From: an uncultured Ruminococcus sp.
Lineage (GTDB): Bacteria; Bacillota; Clostridia; Oscillospirales; Ruminococcaceae
Direction: 5' to 3'
DNA length: 15,082 bases
Assembly: GCA_937894495.1 (NCBI GenBank)
Contig: CALCRR010000236.1
Location: 1 to 15,082, forward strand
The first letter of the stretch is position 1, and each line of letters opens with the position of its first letter. The position numbers and the translations under genes are program-made. The notes beneath the pieces were generated by a model. It saw only the letters and a list, made by a program, of their open reading frames with translations, was not told the origin of the DNA and ran no database searches. This document shows, piece by piece, positions 1 to 5,983 of the stretch.

Positions 1-10
1 TCTTTCCCTT

Positions 11-39
11 ATTATAAACTCTTTATCTTGAATTGTCAA
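11..39 (-). promoter_or_regulatory. Consensus sigma-A promoter firing leftward out of the window
   Basis: On the minus strand TTGACA (34-39) is followed after exactly 17 bases by TATAAT (11-16). Both boxes match the housekeeping consensus perfectly. Transcription would run leftward off the window, so the gene it serves is not visible. Together with the rightward gene at 946 it makes 40-945 a divergent intergenic region. Confidence 0.75.
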
Positions 40-222
40 GGAAAAGGAGATTTGCGACTTCCCTTTTTTAACTTAAATTTGTTTTGCGAGTTAACTAAAT
101 GCTATCGTTGTTGTTTCCTTTAATTCTTCTTATGATTTTCCTTCTTTTGTTTTAATGGAGGGTCCGGAGGCGAAATGGGCCTCTGGGGTCTACCACAATT
201 TGTGTTTAATATTCTTACATGA

Positions 223-820
223 TTTTTGGGGCAAAATTGCGCCCAATGCTTAAAATTATTGAGTTTTACACTGACATTTTTTTGCCCTAAAACGGGGACA
301 GAGGGAGTGCCCAATGACATAGTGGTTTTTTACTGTTTTGGGGCATTCAAAACTCCCCTTTTTCTAAAACCGCGTAAATAGGCGCTTTTGAAAATTCGAG
401 ATATTGCCGAATGGTTATCAAATGGTTATTAAACTGTTAAATCCCCAAAAATGACCTTTGGAGAATAGTTTTGGGGAAAATCCATAAAATATCTTGCCTT
501 TTTTAATAGTTGAGTAACATTTCGAGATTTGGCGAATCTTATTGAAACACTATGCAGGTGTGGCTTTATAAGAATTTTACTTATTGAGATATAAAAATAT
601 TCGGATTTGGGGATTTCAATAGACTGTCAACGCTTTATATATACTTACTTAATATTTATAACGACGTTTTTGGGGATTTTAGAAAATATCTTATCTTTGA
701 TAATAGTTTGATAATTTTTTGAATTTGCAAAAATATCGGGAAATGACCTAAACACGACTTATAGTTCAAATCTGCCTAAAAATCAACTTAACTAATTATT
801 CATAAAGCCCGTTTTTGGGG
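223..820. repeat. Dispersed TTTTGGGG-like motif, seven copies
   Basis: Copies of TTTTGGGG or a close variant lie at 223-231, 335-343, 443-451 (reverse orientation), 468-476, 605-612, 666-675 and 811-820. Three are followed by GATTT, two of those by GATTTCAATA. The 443-450 and 469-476 copies face each other as a perfect 8-bp inverted repeat around an 18-base loop. The surrounding 1-945 region is AT-rich and otherwise holds no supported gene. The motif could be a protein-binding array, part of a replication or partition site, or decayed repeats; the sequence does not decide between these. Confidence 0.6.
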
Positions 821-830
821 ATTTCAATAC
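468..830. repeat. Degenerate direct duplication of about 200 bp
   Basis: The stretch from 468 to about 540 aligns with 666 to about 737. Shared landmarks in order are TTTTGGGGA, AAAATATCTT, a T-rich run, TAATAGTTT/TAATAGTTG and a TTTGAATTTG/TTCGAGATTTGG-like end. The next motif pair, 605-630 and 811-838, shares GGGGATTTCAATA and a following TGTC. Offsets are about 197 and 206 bases, consistent with one imperfect tandem duplication. No ORF spans the units. Alignment was by eye. Confidence 0.45.
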
Positions 831-945
831 TTTGTCTGCAATATAGCAAAGAAATTGTAATATTTAAGAGCTTAAAAATGAGATATTAAACTGATTTTAG
901 TGGTCATTTTCTATCAAATTAAACTGATGATAAGGAGAGTTTACT

Positions 946-1335
946 ATGGAAATCGATTCGATTCATTTGATACCAGCTGATAGCTTCAATAAGAACGACC
1001 TAAAATACCTTTATGGAACAGGAAAAACCAAAAGGACTGAGATCTTGTATCATAAGAGGGTCGTTAAGGAATATTGTGATGGAGTGATGACTCCTATCGG
1101 TGACATTGAGTTCAGCGTTTGGAGTGAAGCAGTTCTTAGCGTCGTAGAGAGCTGCCGTGAGACCGAGCTGTTTAATGCGCTGCGTGTATTCTATAGTAAA
1201 AGTGAGTTACCTTGTATGCGTATAGATGTTGAATTCTGGGCGATGGTGAATTATGTTTCTGAACTTTATAATAATGCCGAGTGGGTCGGATATGCAGGAT
1301 ATCGCTTAAAACATCGAGCTTGGTTACAAGCCTGA
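946..1335 (+). CDS. Hypothetical protein, 129 aa, only rightward gene
   Basis: I do not recognise this protein. The start is supported by AAGGAGAG at 932-939, six bases before the ATG. The product is soluble-looking, aromatic-rich in its second half (FWAMVNYVSELYNNAEWVGYAGYR, shown here only as residues of about 97-121), with no signal peptide or membrane segment and no obvious catalytic motif. It is the only gene on the plus strand. Its 3' end overlaps the converging minus-strand ORF at 1172-1432 by 164 bases, so at least one of the two is probably altered or not expressed. No terminator was seen after its TGA. A real gene is likely because of the good ribosome binding site and open length, but its C-terminus may come from a rearrangement junction. 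Confidence 0.6.
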   Translation: MEIDSIHLIPADSFNKNDLKYLYGTGKTKRTEILYHKRVVKEYCDGVMTPIGDIEFSVWSEAVLSVVESCRETELFNALRVFYSKSELPCMRIDVEFWAMVNYVSELYNNAEWVGYAGYRLKHRAWLQA

Positions 1336-1432
1336 CCTTTAGCGTACCTTCAAGACTCTCGTCGGTCTCTCGTCTCTGGAGTTCATTGAGTGTAGCATAG
1401 AGCATTGCTTCTATCTGTACCTTTGGCAGCAT
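1172..1432 (-). CDS. Small hypothetical protein, probably with altered C-terminus
   Basis: AGGAGG lies seven bases before the ATG, and the TAG of the preceding gene overlaps that site region, so this is the third gene of the 2219-1172 operon. The first 45 or so residues look like a compact helical peptide (MLPKVQIEAMLYATLNELQ, then a charged stretch ending near KLDVL). The remainder is rich in His, Tyr and Arg and lies antiparallel to the plus-strand gene at 946-1335, which suggests it reads into unrelated sequence. I infer a truncated or fused gene whose normal end was lost. There is no terminator after it. Family unknown. Confidence 0.5.
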   Translation of the reverse strand: MLPKVQIEAMLYATLNELQRRETDESLEGTLKVRLVTKLDVLSDILHIRPTRHYYKVQKHNSPSPRIQHLYAYKVTHFYYRIHAAH

Positions 1433-1443
1433 AACTTATCCTC

Positions 1444-1590
1444 CTATCTTATGACCTTGAAACTGTATGCACCCATACTCAGGTTCTCAGCAAACAAATT
1501 GTACGCAGCATTACAGGCAGTCTCATAAGTCTCGAATCCCTCATAGTATCTGGCGTTGCCGTTTGAAAATATGATCTTTACCTTATACAT
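1444..1590 (-). CDS. Small hypothetical protein, 48 aa
   Basis: This short frame starts MYKVKIIFSNGNARYYEGF and ends in FKVIR before TAG at 1444-1446. AAAGGAGA sits eight bases upstream of the ATG, inside the region of the preceding gene's TGA, and the stop overlaps the next gene's ribosome binding region. Such tight packing on both sides is good evidence of translation. The sequence alternates short beta-type stretches with one helix (residues about 20-36) and could be a tiny alpha/beta domain. No function can be assigned. Confidence 0.7.
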   Translation of the reverse strand: MYKVKIIFSNGNARYYEGFETYETACNAAYNLFAENLSMGAYSFKVIR

Positions 1591-1592
1591 AG

Positions 1593-2219
1593 TCAGTTCT
1601 CCTTTATGATCTCAAACTCTTCCGGCAGTCTCTTCTTGGAGCAGTAGCATCCGCTGGCGGCTTCATACCACCATGCGGTTTTGAATTGATAAGCCGGTGC
1701 TCTCTTTTCGAGAATGATCTCTTTGCCGTTTCGGTCTGTGAACTTGATCTTGGTGCCAATAGGCAGCTTTGCGGGATTATTGGGTGAATTCTTCCTCTTG
1801 GCATAAGCCCTGCATCTGTCCCGCCACGAATTTGCCCATTCCGAATCTGTGGGTGTGAGAAGATCAATAATACCTATCGGGCAATGATCCTCGCATGGAC
1901 CGCTTTCCTCGCTGATCTCCTTGTAAGTGAAGTTGAAATAGTCCTTGTGATCAACAGTAGTCAGAAAGACCACGCCGAACACTTCCCTTTCTGACTCAGG
2001 AATGTCCACGAGATTCTCCGGAGTATGCTCCTTCCCTTCCGGCCATTCCCGGCAGATCTGGATTGCTGCATAGTAAACGCTGCCGACAACAGCAGATTTA
2101 AGAACTCTGAATCTTCCGTAGTCATGTGACCAGTAAGAATCGCATTCTGCCTTAACATCGACGACTTGTCTGCCATTGCGGGACTTGTAGTATGTTGCGT
2201 GTGTTCCTGTCCATCCCAT
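1593..2219 (-). CDS. DUF6927-like hypothetical protein, 208 aa
   Basis: The protein opens MGWTGTHATYYK and contains the stretches KAECD, VLKSAVVGSVYYAA, VFLTTVDHKDYFNFTYKE and CPIGIIDLLTPTDSEWANSWR. From memory these match a family of uncharacterised Firmicute and phage-associated proteins annotated DUF6927; I could not search to confirm. The C-terminal 60 residues (IGTKIKFTDRNGKEI onward, ending EEFEII) look like a small beta barrel. AGGAGG precedes the ATG by eight bases. It is first in a three-gene operon and carries the shared leader module at 2247-2322. No enzymatic motif is evident. The function of the family is not known to me. Confidence 0.8.
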   Translation of the reverse strand: MGWTGTHATYYKSRNGRQVVDVKAECDSYWSHDYGRFRVLKSAVVGSVYYAAIQICREWPEGKEHTPENLVDIPESEREVFGVVFLTTVDHKDYFNFTYKEISEESGPCEDHCPIGIIDLLTPTDSEWANSWRDRCRAYAKRKNSPNNPAKLPIGTKIKFTDRNGKEIILEKRAPAYQFKTAWWYEAASGCYCSKKRLPEEFEIIKEN

Positions 2220-2246
2220 ATGTGTTTCCTCCTAAAAAATAAAAGT

Positions 2247-2322
2247 GATCGAGTTTATGTGACTCCAGTCATCAAAACATAGATCCTAATGGTATTATAG
2301 AGGAAAAGTGATGGCATCAAAA
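2247..2322 (-). promoter_or_regulatory. Shared promoter-leader module, copy 1 (operon 2219-1172)
   Basis: Reading the minus strand: -35 TTTTGA (2317-2322, within the T-tract of the Fic terminator), 17-base spacer, -10 TATAAT (2294-2299), discriminator ACCATTAG, GATC (2282-2285), core GATGACTGGAG, second GATC (2247-2250). TGACT and AGTCA flank the central GG as an inverted repeat. The leader lies between the expected start of transcription and the AGGAGG of the DUF6927-like gene. Confidence 0.7.
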
Positions 2323-2353
2323 AAAAGACAGCCTCATCGAAATGAGACTGTCT
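2318..2353 (-). terminator. Rho-independent terminator of fic
   Basis: Minus strand: an 11-bp stem, GACAGTCTCAT with ATGAGGCTGTC (one G-T pair), closed by TTCG, then a run of eight or nine T. It lies 15 bases after the fic stop. Its T-tract overlaps the -35 box of the next unit. Confidence 0.9.
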
Positions 2354-2367
2354 ATGACAGGATCGTG

Positions 2368-3147
2368 TTATTCAGTTATTATACGTTTTGCAATAATATC
2401 TTTATACTCTTCGTGTTTGCTGTCATAGTCAATGCGGAAATAATCCAAGATTTTTTTTGTAGTGTCCTGGGCAGCTAAGAAAACATTGATAAGTCTTTCA
2501 TCGAAATTGTTCCTATGCCATTCTTCTAAACCCATATAATAGAACACCTTGGAAAACTCGTCAATAAAAAACGGAACGATATTGTTTTGCAGGCACTGCT
2601 TAAACATTATCAGCCTGCCTGTTCTTCCATTTCCATCATAAAATGGGTGGATCTTCTCATACTCAGCATGAAATGCAGCTATCTCATACAAGCCAAGCTG
2701 TGAGCTGCCATACTTTTCTGTAAGCCTTTTGATCTCATCAGATACTCTCTCCGGCTCTGTAGTCTGCTGAAAGCCAACTTCATTTGGGTATTTCTTATAG
2801 TCACCGACCACAACATCAACATCGTCATACAATATGCCTGATTTTAGCATACCATGAAGTGTTTTGATATAATCCTCGGTCAATGGTTCATTAACTGTGT
2901 CCAGGATAAAGTCGAAACATTTGAAATGGTTTATAGTCTCAATGATATCGTTAACTTTTATAACGGCTTCACTGTGTTCAGTATCTATCGTTTTAGTTTC
3001 AAAAATATATCTGGTCTGGTCATGAGTCAGCCGGCTGCCCTCAATATGATTGGAATTGTATGCAAAATCGATCTGAAACCTATGATAGATGCCGTTCTTG
3101 TTTTTATTCTTTTTTTCAGATAAAAGAGTTTCTAACAATGTTCTCAT
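2368..3147 (-). CDS. Fic family protein adenylyltransferase, class II
   Basis: Fic enzymes transfer AMP from ATP to hydroxyl side chains of target proteins. The active-site motif is intact: H167-P-F-Y-D171-G-N173-G-R175-T-G-R178, matching HxFx(D/E)GNGRxxR, with catalytic His167. An inhibitory-helix motif (S/T)xxxE(G/N) is present near the N-terminus as S32-N-H-I-E36-G37, so Glu36 should restrain AMP transfer in cis; this makes it a class II, self-regulated Fic. A beta-hairpin flap for target docking is likely around residues 112-126. At 259 aa it is short and lacks the C-terminal winged helix seen in some relatives. It has its own promoter at 3178-3206, a GAGG site before ATG, and a strong terminator. 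No separate antitoxin gene is adjacent, consistent with the built-in inhibitor. The target is unknown. Confidence 0.93.
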   Translation of the reverse strand: MRTLLETLLSEKKNKNKNGIYHRFQIDFAYNSNHIEGSRLTHDQTRYIFETKTIDTEHSEAVIKVNDIIETINHFKCFDFILDTVNEPLTEDYIKTLHGMLKSGILYDDVDVVVGDYKKYPNEVGFQQTTEPERVSDEIKRLTEKYGSSQLGLYEIAAFHAEYEKIHPFYDGNGRTGRLIMFKQCLQNNIVPFFIDEFSKVFYYMGLEEWHRNNFDERLINVFLAAQDTTKKILDYFRIDYDSKHEEYKDIIAKRIITE

Positions 3148-3177
3148 AATATGACCTCTCGCTAGTTCTTTTATATT

Positions 3178-3206
3178 ATTATATCATATCTATTCTTTGC
3201 AGTCAA
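3178..3206 (-). promoter_or_regulatory. Promoter of fic
   Basis: Minus strand TTGACT (3201-3206), 17-base spacer, TATAAT (3178-3183). It lies about 30 bases before the fic start codon. It does not have the GATC/TGGAG leader found at other units, so fic is probably controlled separately. Confidence 0.8.
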
Positions 3207-3264
3207 CACTAAACTCATAATTATTATTGAGTTGTTTCACCTATTTGCCATAGCATTATTCTTC

Positions 3265-3456
3265 TCAATTTTTGTTCGACATGATGTTATTTAGATACCG
3301 TGAGGTCTGTTCCACAAACTTGCTGTGGCTTTCTTCTGCTCTCTTTTCAGCCCTTTCATTCTTCTGGTCGAAGTAGATTATTATCAGGCAGATGAGAGTA
3401 ACAAACCCGAACACTACCCACCAGACAGCGGTGTTCTTAAGCATTGCTATCCACAT
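3265..3456 (-). CDS. Small single-pass membrane protein
   Basis: The 63-residue product has one hydrophobic segment (about residues 8-28, AVWWVVFGFVTLICLIIIYF), followed by a highly charged helical tail (DQKNERAEKRAEE onward), the pattern of an N-in or N-out single-span protein with a possible coiled-coil tail. Its start overlaps the end of the DUF4314 gene by ten bases, suggesting translational coupling. The nearest purine-rich site (AGAGG) is 12 bases from this ATG; the internal ATG at 3444 is an alternative. Function unknown. Confidence 0.6.
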   Translation of the reverse strand: MWIAMLKNTAVWWVVFGFVTLICLIIIYFDQKNERAEKRAEESHSKFVEQTSRYLNNIMSNKN

Positions 3457-3692
3457 GGATATGTGTTTCCTCTCTTAACAACTTCAAATCTATCCACCTC
3501 GACATTCAGAGCCAGTGTTCTGCCGTTGTCCCAGTCCATATGCAGCTGACCTATCCCGTCGATCAATCGAACCGTTCCAAGAGTCCCGTCCGGTACGGGG
3601 TGAAATGGATCGTCCATATTAATAAGCCGTATTCTTGTGCCTGGTGGATATTTTTCTTTTATGCTATCCACCATTTTTCTCCCATTGTTCAT
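3447..3692 (-). CDS. DUF4314 domain protein, 81 aa
   Basis: Residues about 14-70 carry the DUF4314 signature: YPPGTRIRLINMDDP, then PVPDGTLGTV, then DWDNGRTLAL and VDRFEVV. DUF4314 is a small, probably SH3-like beta domain common on plasmids and phages of Firmicutes; its role is not known. AAGGA lies five bases before the ATG at 3692, but a second ATG at 3674 has GGGAG close upstream and could be the true start. It is transcribed from the module at 3725-3787 and overlaps the following membrane-protein gene. Confidence 0.85.
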   Translation of the reverse strand: MNNGRKMVDSIKEKYPPGTRIRLINMDDPFHPVPDGTLGTVRLIDGIGQLHMDWDNGRTLALNVEVDRFEVVKRGNTYPCG

Positions 3693-3724
3693 AGAATTCC
3701 TTCTTTCATCGTATATTCAGCTTT

Positions 3725-3787
3725 TATACTCCAGTTATCGGTGCATAAGGCTAATTGTATTATAGTTGAAAAGAGCAAAATACAAAA
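3725..3787 (-). promoter_or_regulatory. Shared promoter-leader module lacking GATC boxes, copy 2
   Basis: Minus strand: -35 TTTTGT (3782-3787), 17-base spacer, TATAAT (3759-3764), discriminator ACAATTAG, then CCTT where other copies have GATC, then the core GATAACTGGAGT. The second GATC is also absent. Promoter and core are therefore conserved while both GATC boxes are gone. It serves the DUF4314 gene. Confidence 0.6.
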
Positions 3788-3812
3788 GCAGCCTCCGGAA
3801 AGAAGCTGTTTT
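3784..3812 (-). terminator. Terminator after the 52-aa gene
   Basis: Minus strand stem CAGCTTC (3802-3808) with GAGGCTG (3789-3795), one G-T pair, then a C and four T. It starts just after the stop of the 3819-3977 gene. The T-tract again contributes the -35 box of the following unit. Confidence 0.65.
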
Positions 3813-3818
3813 GATGGA

Positions 3819-3977
3819 TCAATTATCGTAATATAGTGTAATAGACTGCTCGGTGTTCTTGTTTCTGAATAGAACACTGTCTGAAAATACCTTGATGACT
3901 AGCCACTCAGACCAGTCGTAGCCGTTTGACTTCAACAGACCCTTTTGAAGCCTGTTTGGATTGTGTCCTTTGATCAT
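3819..3977 (-). CDS. Small hypothetical protein, 52 aa
   Basis: The frame opens MIKGHNPNRLQKGLLKSNGY and ends ITLYYDN before TGA. GGAGG lies seven bases before the ATG, a TATAAT box lies further upstream (4022-4027), and a terminator follows, so this is a complete one-gene unit. The protein is mixed charge, with a Trp-containing middle (DWSEWLVIKVF) and a beta-like end. No family recognised. Confidence 0.7.
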   Translation of the reverse strand: MIKGHNPNRLQKGLLKSNGYDWSEWLVIKVFSDSVLFRNKNTEQSITLYYDN

Positions 3978-4001
3978 TATATGACCTCCGATGATGATTT
4001 T

Positions 4002-4027
4002 GGAGCCTTGCTCCTTATACTATTATA
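4002..4027 (-). promoter_or_regulatory. Promoter -10 and 5' hairpin of the 52-aa gene
   Basis: Minus strand TATAAT (4022-4027) with discriminator AGTATAAG, close to the spacer of the shared modules. The leader then carries GGAGC-AAG-GCTCC, a 5-bp hairpin, instead of the GATC/TGGAG element. No good -35 was found at 17 bases. Confidence 0.5.
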
Positions 4028-4044
4028 TATGATAATTGTTCCAA

Positions 4045-4073
4045 AAGAAAAGAGCCCACCGCAGTGAGCTCTT
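4045..4073 (-). terminator. Terminator after the sigma-factor operon
   Basis: Minus strand AAGAGCTCAC, a four-base loop TGCG, GTGGGCTCTT, followed by a T-rich tract. The stem-loop is identical to the one at 8176-8198 and nearly identical to 7712-7734. It lies about 70 bases beyond the stop of 4142-4648. Confidence 0.85.
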
Positions 4074-4141
4074 GATCAATATATTATGTTTTGTTCTTTG
4101 ATAATTTGAAAGCCGCCCCATCTGTTTCTTAATAGATCTGC

Positions 4142-4648
4142 TTATGTATTCTCATATTTCTCCATAAATTGATTCCACTGTACCCCTTCTTCATCGCTTA
4201 ATATCGAAAGATAAGGGTAGATCATATTTTTCAGCTTTGCTTTTACTATCTCCTTTGCGGTCTCCTCATCAGAAAAAACGAAGCAAAAGCTTCCGAAGTC
4301 ATTTACGATATATGGAGATAATTCTGTGTCCGTTTCCTTTGCCATTGGGTTATGTTCGCTGTCCGGAGCGGGGATAGTCTTCTTCATTCCATGCTTAGAT
4401 CTATGTTCAAACAGAACATAATATTTTACAGGTTCTTCCGTATGTATCCGGCCGTCATTATCAATAGGGTGCTGATATTTGATGGTGTATTTGATAAAAT
4501 CCCACTCTTTTCTGTTCGGAAGCCAAAAGAATGTGTAAATGCCTTCTTTCCCGCATCTCGGATTATTGTTGGGATAATAATCATGCCACTGCATACTGCC
4601 CTCTGACAGCCTGTAGCATTCTTTCAATTTTTCCAGTAATTCACTCAT
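4142..4648 (-). CDS. Hypothetical protein, 168 aa
   Basis: I do not recognise this protein. It is soluble, rich in aromatic residues (QWHDYYP, YTFFWLP, FCFVF), and looks like an alpha/beta fold with a final helical region ending QWNQFMEKYENT. There is no signal peptide, membrane segment or metal-binding cluster. The ribosome binding site is weak (AGGTAG). The gene lies 50 bases after the OB-fold gene and before the terminator at 4045-4073, so it is probably last in the sigma-factor transcription unit. Confidence 0.75.
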   Translation of the reverse strand: MSELLEKLKECYRLSEGSMQWHDYYPNNNPRCGKEGIYTFFWLPNRKEWDFIKYTIKYQHPIDNDGRIHTEEPVKYYVLFEHRSKHGMKKTIPAPDSEHNPMAKETDTELSPYIVNDFGSFCFVFSDEETAKEIVKAKLKNMIYPYLSILSDEEGVQWNQFMEKYENT

Positions 4649-4698
4649 AGTATTCTACCTATCTGATTTCATATCATTTTCACTTCTCGGAGGATGTT

Positions 4699-5346
4699 TT
4701 ACTCCGTTCCGCCCTTTTTCCTGATATTGCCGACTCTAAGGCCATCCGTAATACCTGTGACTATCACACGGTCACCCTTATTAAAGTACTTCACTATATA
4801 ATCTGCAGCATTCCGCCAGGCTGTGCAGTTAATGAAATCTTCCTTACCACCCCTGTTGATACCCAAGGTAAAACGGGCAAGCGAAACCCCTGTAGGAGTT
4901 GATCGTAATTCCACATCAGTTTTCATCACACCCTCGATATTCATCTCGCTTGTGAGCCTTTTATCCGTACTCATCTGCACCGTAATCTCCTTCTTGGCAT
5001 CAGACAGTTCACGGCGGAGTTTATCATTTTCTTTATCCTTATATTCTATGATGCTTTTCAGTGCTTCGATATATTCCCATGTGGCTTCGAGGTTCATTTT
5101 CTCACGGAACTGTTCCTTACTTTCAGCATCCATCTTCCGGAATGACGGTATCTGCATAAGGGTGTTGTATGCGGATTTTACAACTGTCCTGTCACCCTCA
5201 GCCGCAACCACAACATAATCCGACACACCGACCGATTCAAAGCGTTCAGGTTCCTCTGCTCCGCCCCCGAACAGGGCTTCCATTCTTCTGTCATATTCAT
5301 CCGCTTCATCATCACTTAAAGGTGTTGTAAAAGTTATTTTATCCAT
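4699..5346 (-). CDS. Coiled-coil protein with C-terminal SSB-like OB fold
   Basis: Residues about 135-214 resemble the OB fold of bacterial single-stranded-DNA-binding protein: TDVELRSTPTGVSLARFTLGINR, then DFINCTAWRNAADYIVKYFNKGDRVIVTG (quoted in shorter parts: ELRSTPTGVSLARFTLG; DFINCTAWRNAADYI). After the IVTG strand it runs directly into a short strand (GLRVGNIRKKG), so the loop between the last strands is missing, as is the acidic C-terminal tip that SSB uses to recruit partners. Residues 1-80 are acidic and unrecognised; 83-133 look like a coiled coil. An ordinary SSB begins with its OB fold, so this order is unusual. GGAG lies 12 bases before the ATG. It might bind ssDNA or serve as a scaffold; ssDNA binding is inference. 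Confidence 0.75.
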   Translation of the reverse strand: MDKITFTTPLSDDEADEYDRRMEALFGGGAEEPERFESVGVSDYVVVAAEGDRTVVKSAYNTLMQIPSFRKMDAESKEQFREKMNLEATWEYIEALKSIIEYKDKENDKLRRELSDAKKEITVQMSTDKRLTSEMNIEGVMKTDVELRSTPTGVSLARFTLGINRGGKEDFINCTAWRNAADYIVKYFNKGDRVIVTGITDGLRVGNIRKKGGTE

Positions 5347-5383
5347 AGTAATTCTTTTCTCCTTCGATATTTTGCCATTGTTG

Positions 5384-5926
5384 TCATGCTAGTTCTGTAT
5401 CGACCAAAGTAAAATCAGGGTTAAGACGAACAATGATGCTATAGCCGGAAAACAGATCATCAGCCTTGCACCAGAGTTTAAGAGTACCGTCTTTACGTGG
5501 TTCTATTCCCTGAAGCATGATGCTTTCCATAAAAGAATCCCTGTCGATCGGCTGTTCACGTTCAGCAAGCCACTCATTGTTTTTCAGGTCAAGCAGTTCG
5601 TTAGCAGCATAGTATCTCGCCGTAGCCTGCATATAGCTCTTTGTGATAAGCTCGCAGAAATCTTCCGCACTCCACATTTTCACATGGTCGCTCGCCTTTT
5701 CCCCATTTTGGAACGCTTTGATAACATTTGTAATGGAAAAAGCATGTTCTATTACAAATGTGCGCTCTCCGTTGCCGACCTTGGCATTAATGAACGTAAA
5801 CTGTCTATCATCTGCTCCGACCATTCCGGAGGTCACATCAAAGGTCCTGCCGTAGCGTGTGATGTAAATATGATCATCACTGACGCTGCATGAAAATTTT
5901 CTGTTCTCCAAAATAAGCTCCATCAT
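5384..5926 (-). CDS. Hypothetical protein, 180 aa
   Basis: No family is recognised with confidence. The last 45 residues (DGTLKLWCKADDLFSGYSI, then IVRLNPDFTLVDTELA) recall the C-terminal beta domain of DUF2262/DUF6985-type proteins, which also carry a 'dGt..l.....lF.gh.I.v.l' pattern; this is from memory and tentative. The N-terminal third is beta-rich, the middle (residues about 80-125) helical. Two adjacent ATG codons (5926 and 5923) follow AAGGGAAA. The gene begins 57 bases after the sigma-factor stop with no terminator between, so co-transcription is likely. Confidence 0.75.
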   Translation of the reverse strand: MMELILENRKFSCSVSDDHIYITRYGRTFDVTSGMVGADDRQFTFINAKVGNGERTFVIEHAFSITNVIKAFQNGEKASDHVKMWSAEDFCELITKSYMQATARYYAANELLDLKNNEWLAEREQPIDRDSFMESIMLQGIEPRKDGTLKLWCKADDLFSGYSIIVRLNPDFTLVDTELA

Positions 5927-5983
5927 AATTTCCCTTCATTTTTATATCTTGATTTGATCATATTATTTGTCGAATATAATGAC

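Noticed and set aside
120..320. Minus-strand ORF of 66 codons in the left AT-rich region
   Set aside because: There is no ribosome binding site before its ATG, the composition is low-complexity and Pro/Lys/Asn-rich, and it overlaps the repeat motifs; it is more likely chance.
223..820. CRISPR array
   Set aside because: The repeated motif is only 8-18 bases, spacing is irregular, one copy is inverted, and there are no cas genes.
2247..2299. Known riboswitch or T-box in the shared leader
   Set aside because: The leader is only about 50-70 bases, has no known aptamer or T-box motif that I recognise, and no anti-terminator arrangement precedes the genes.
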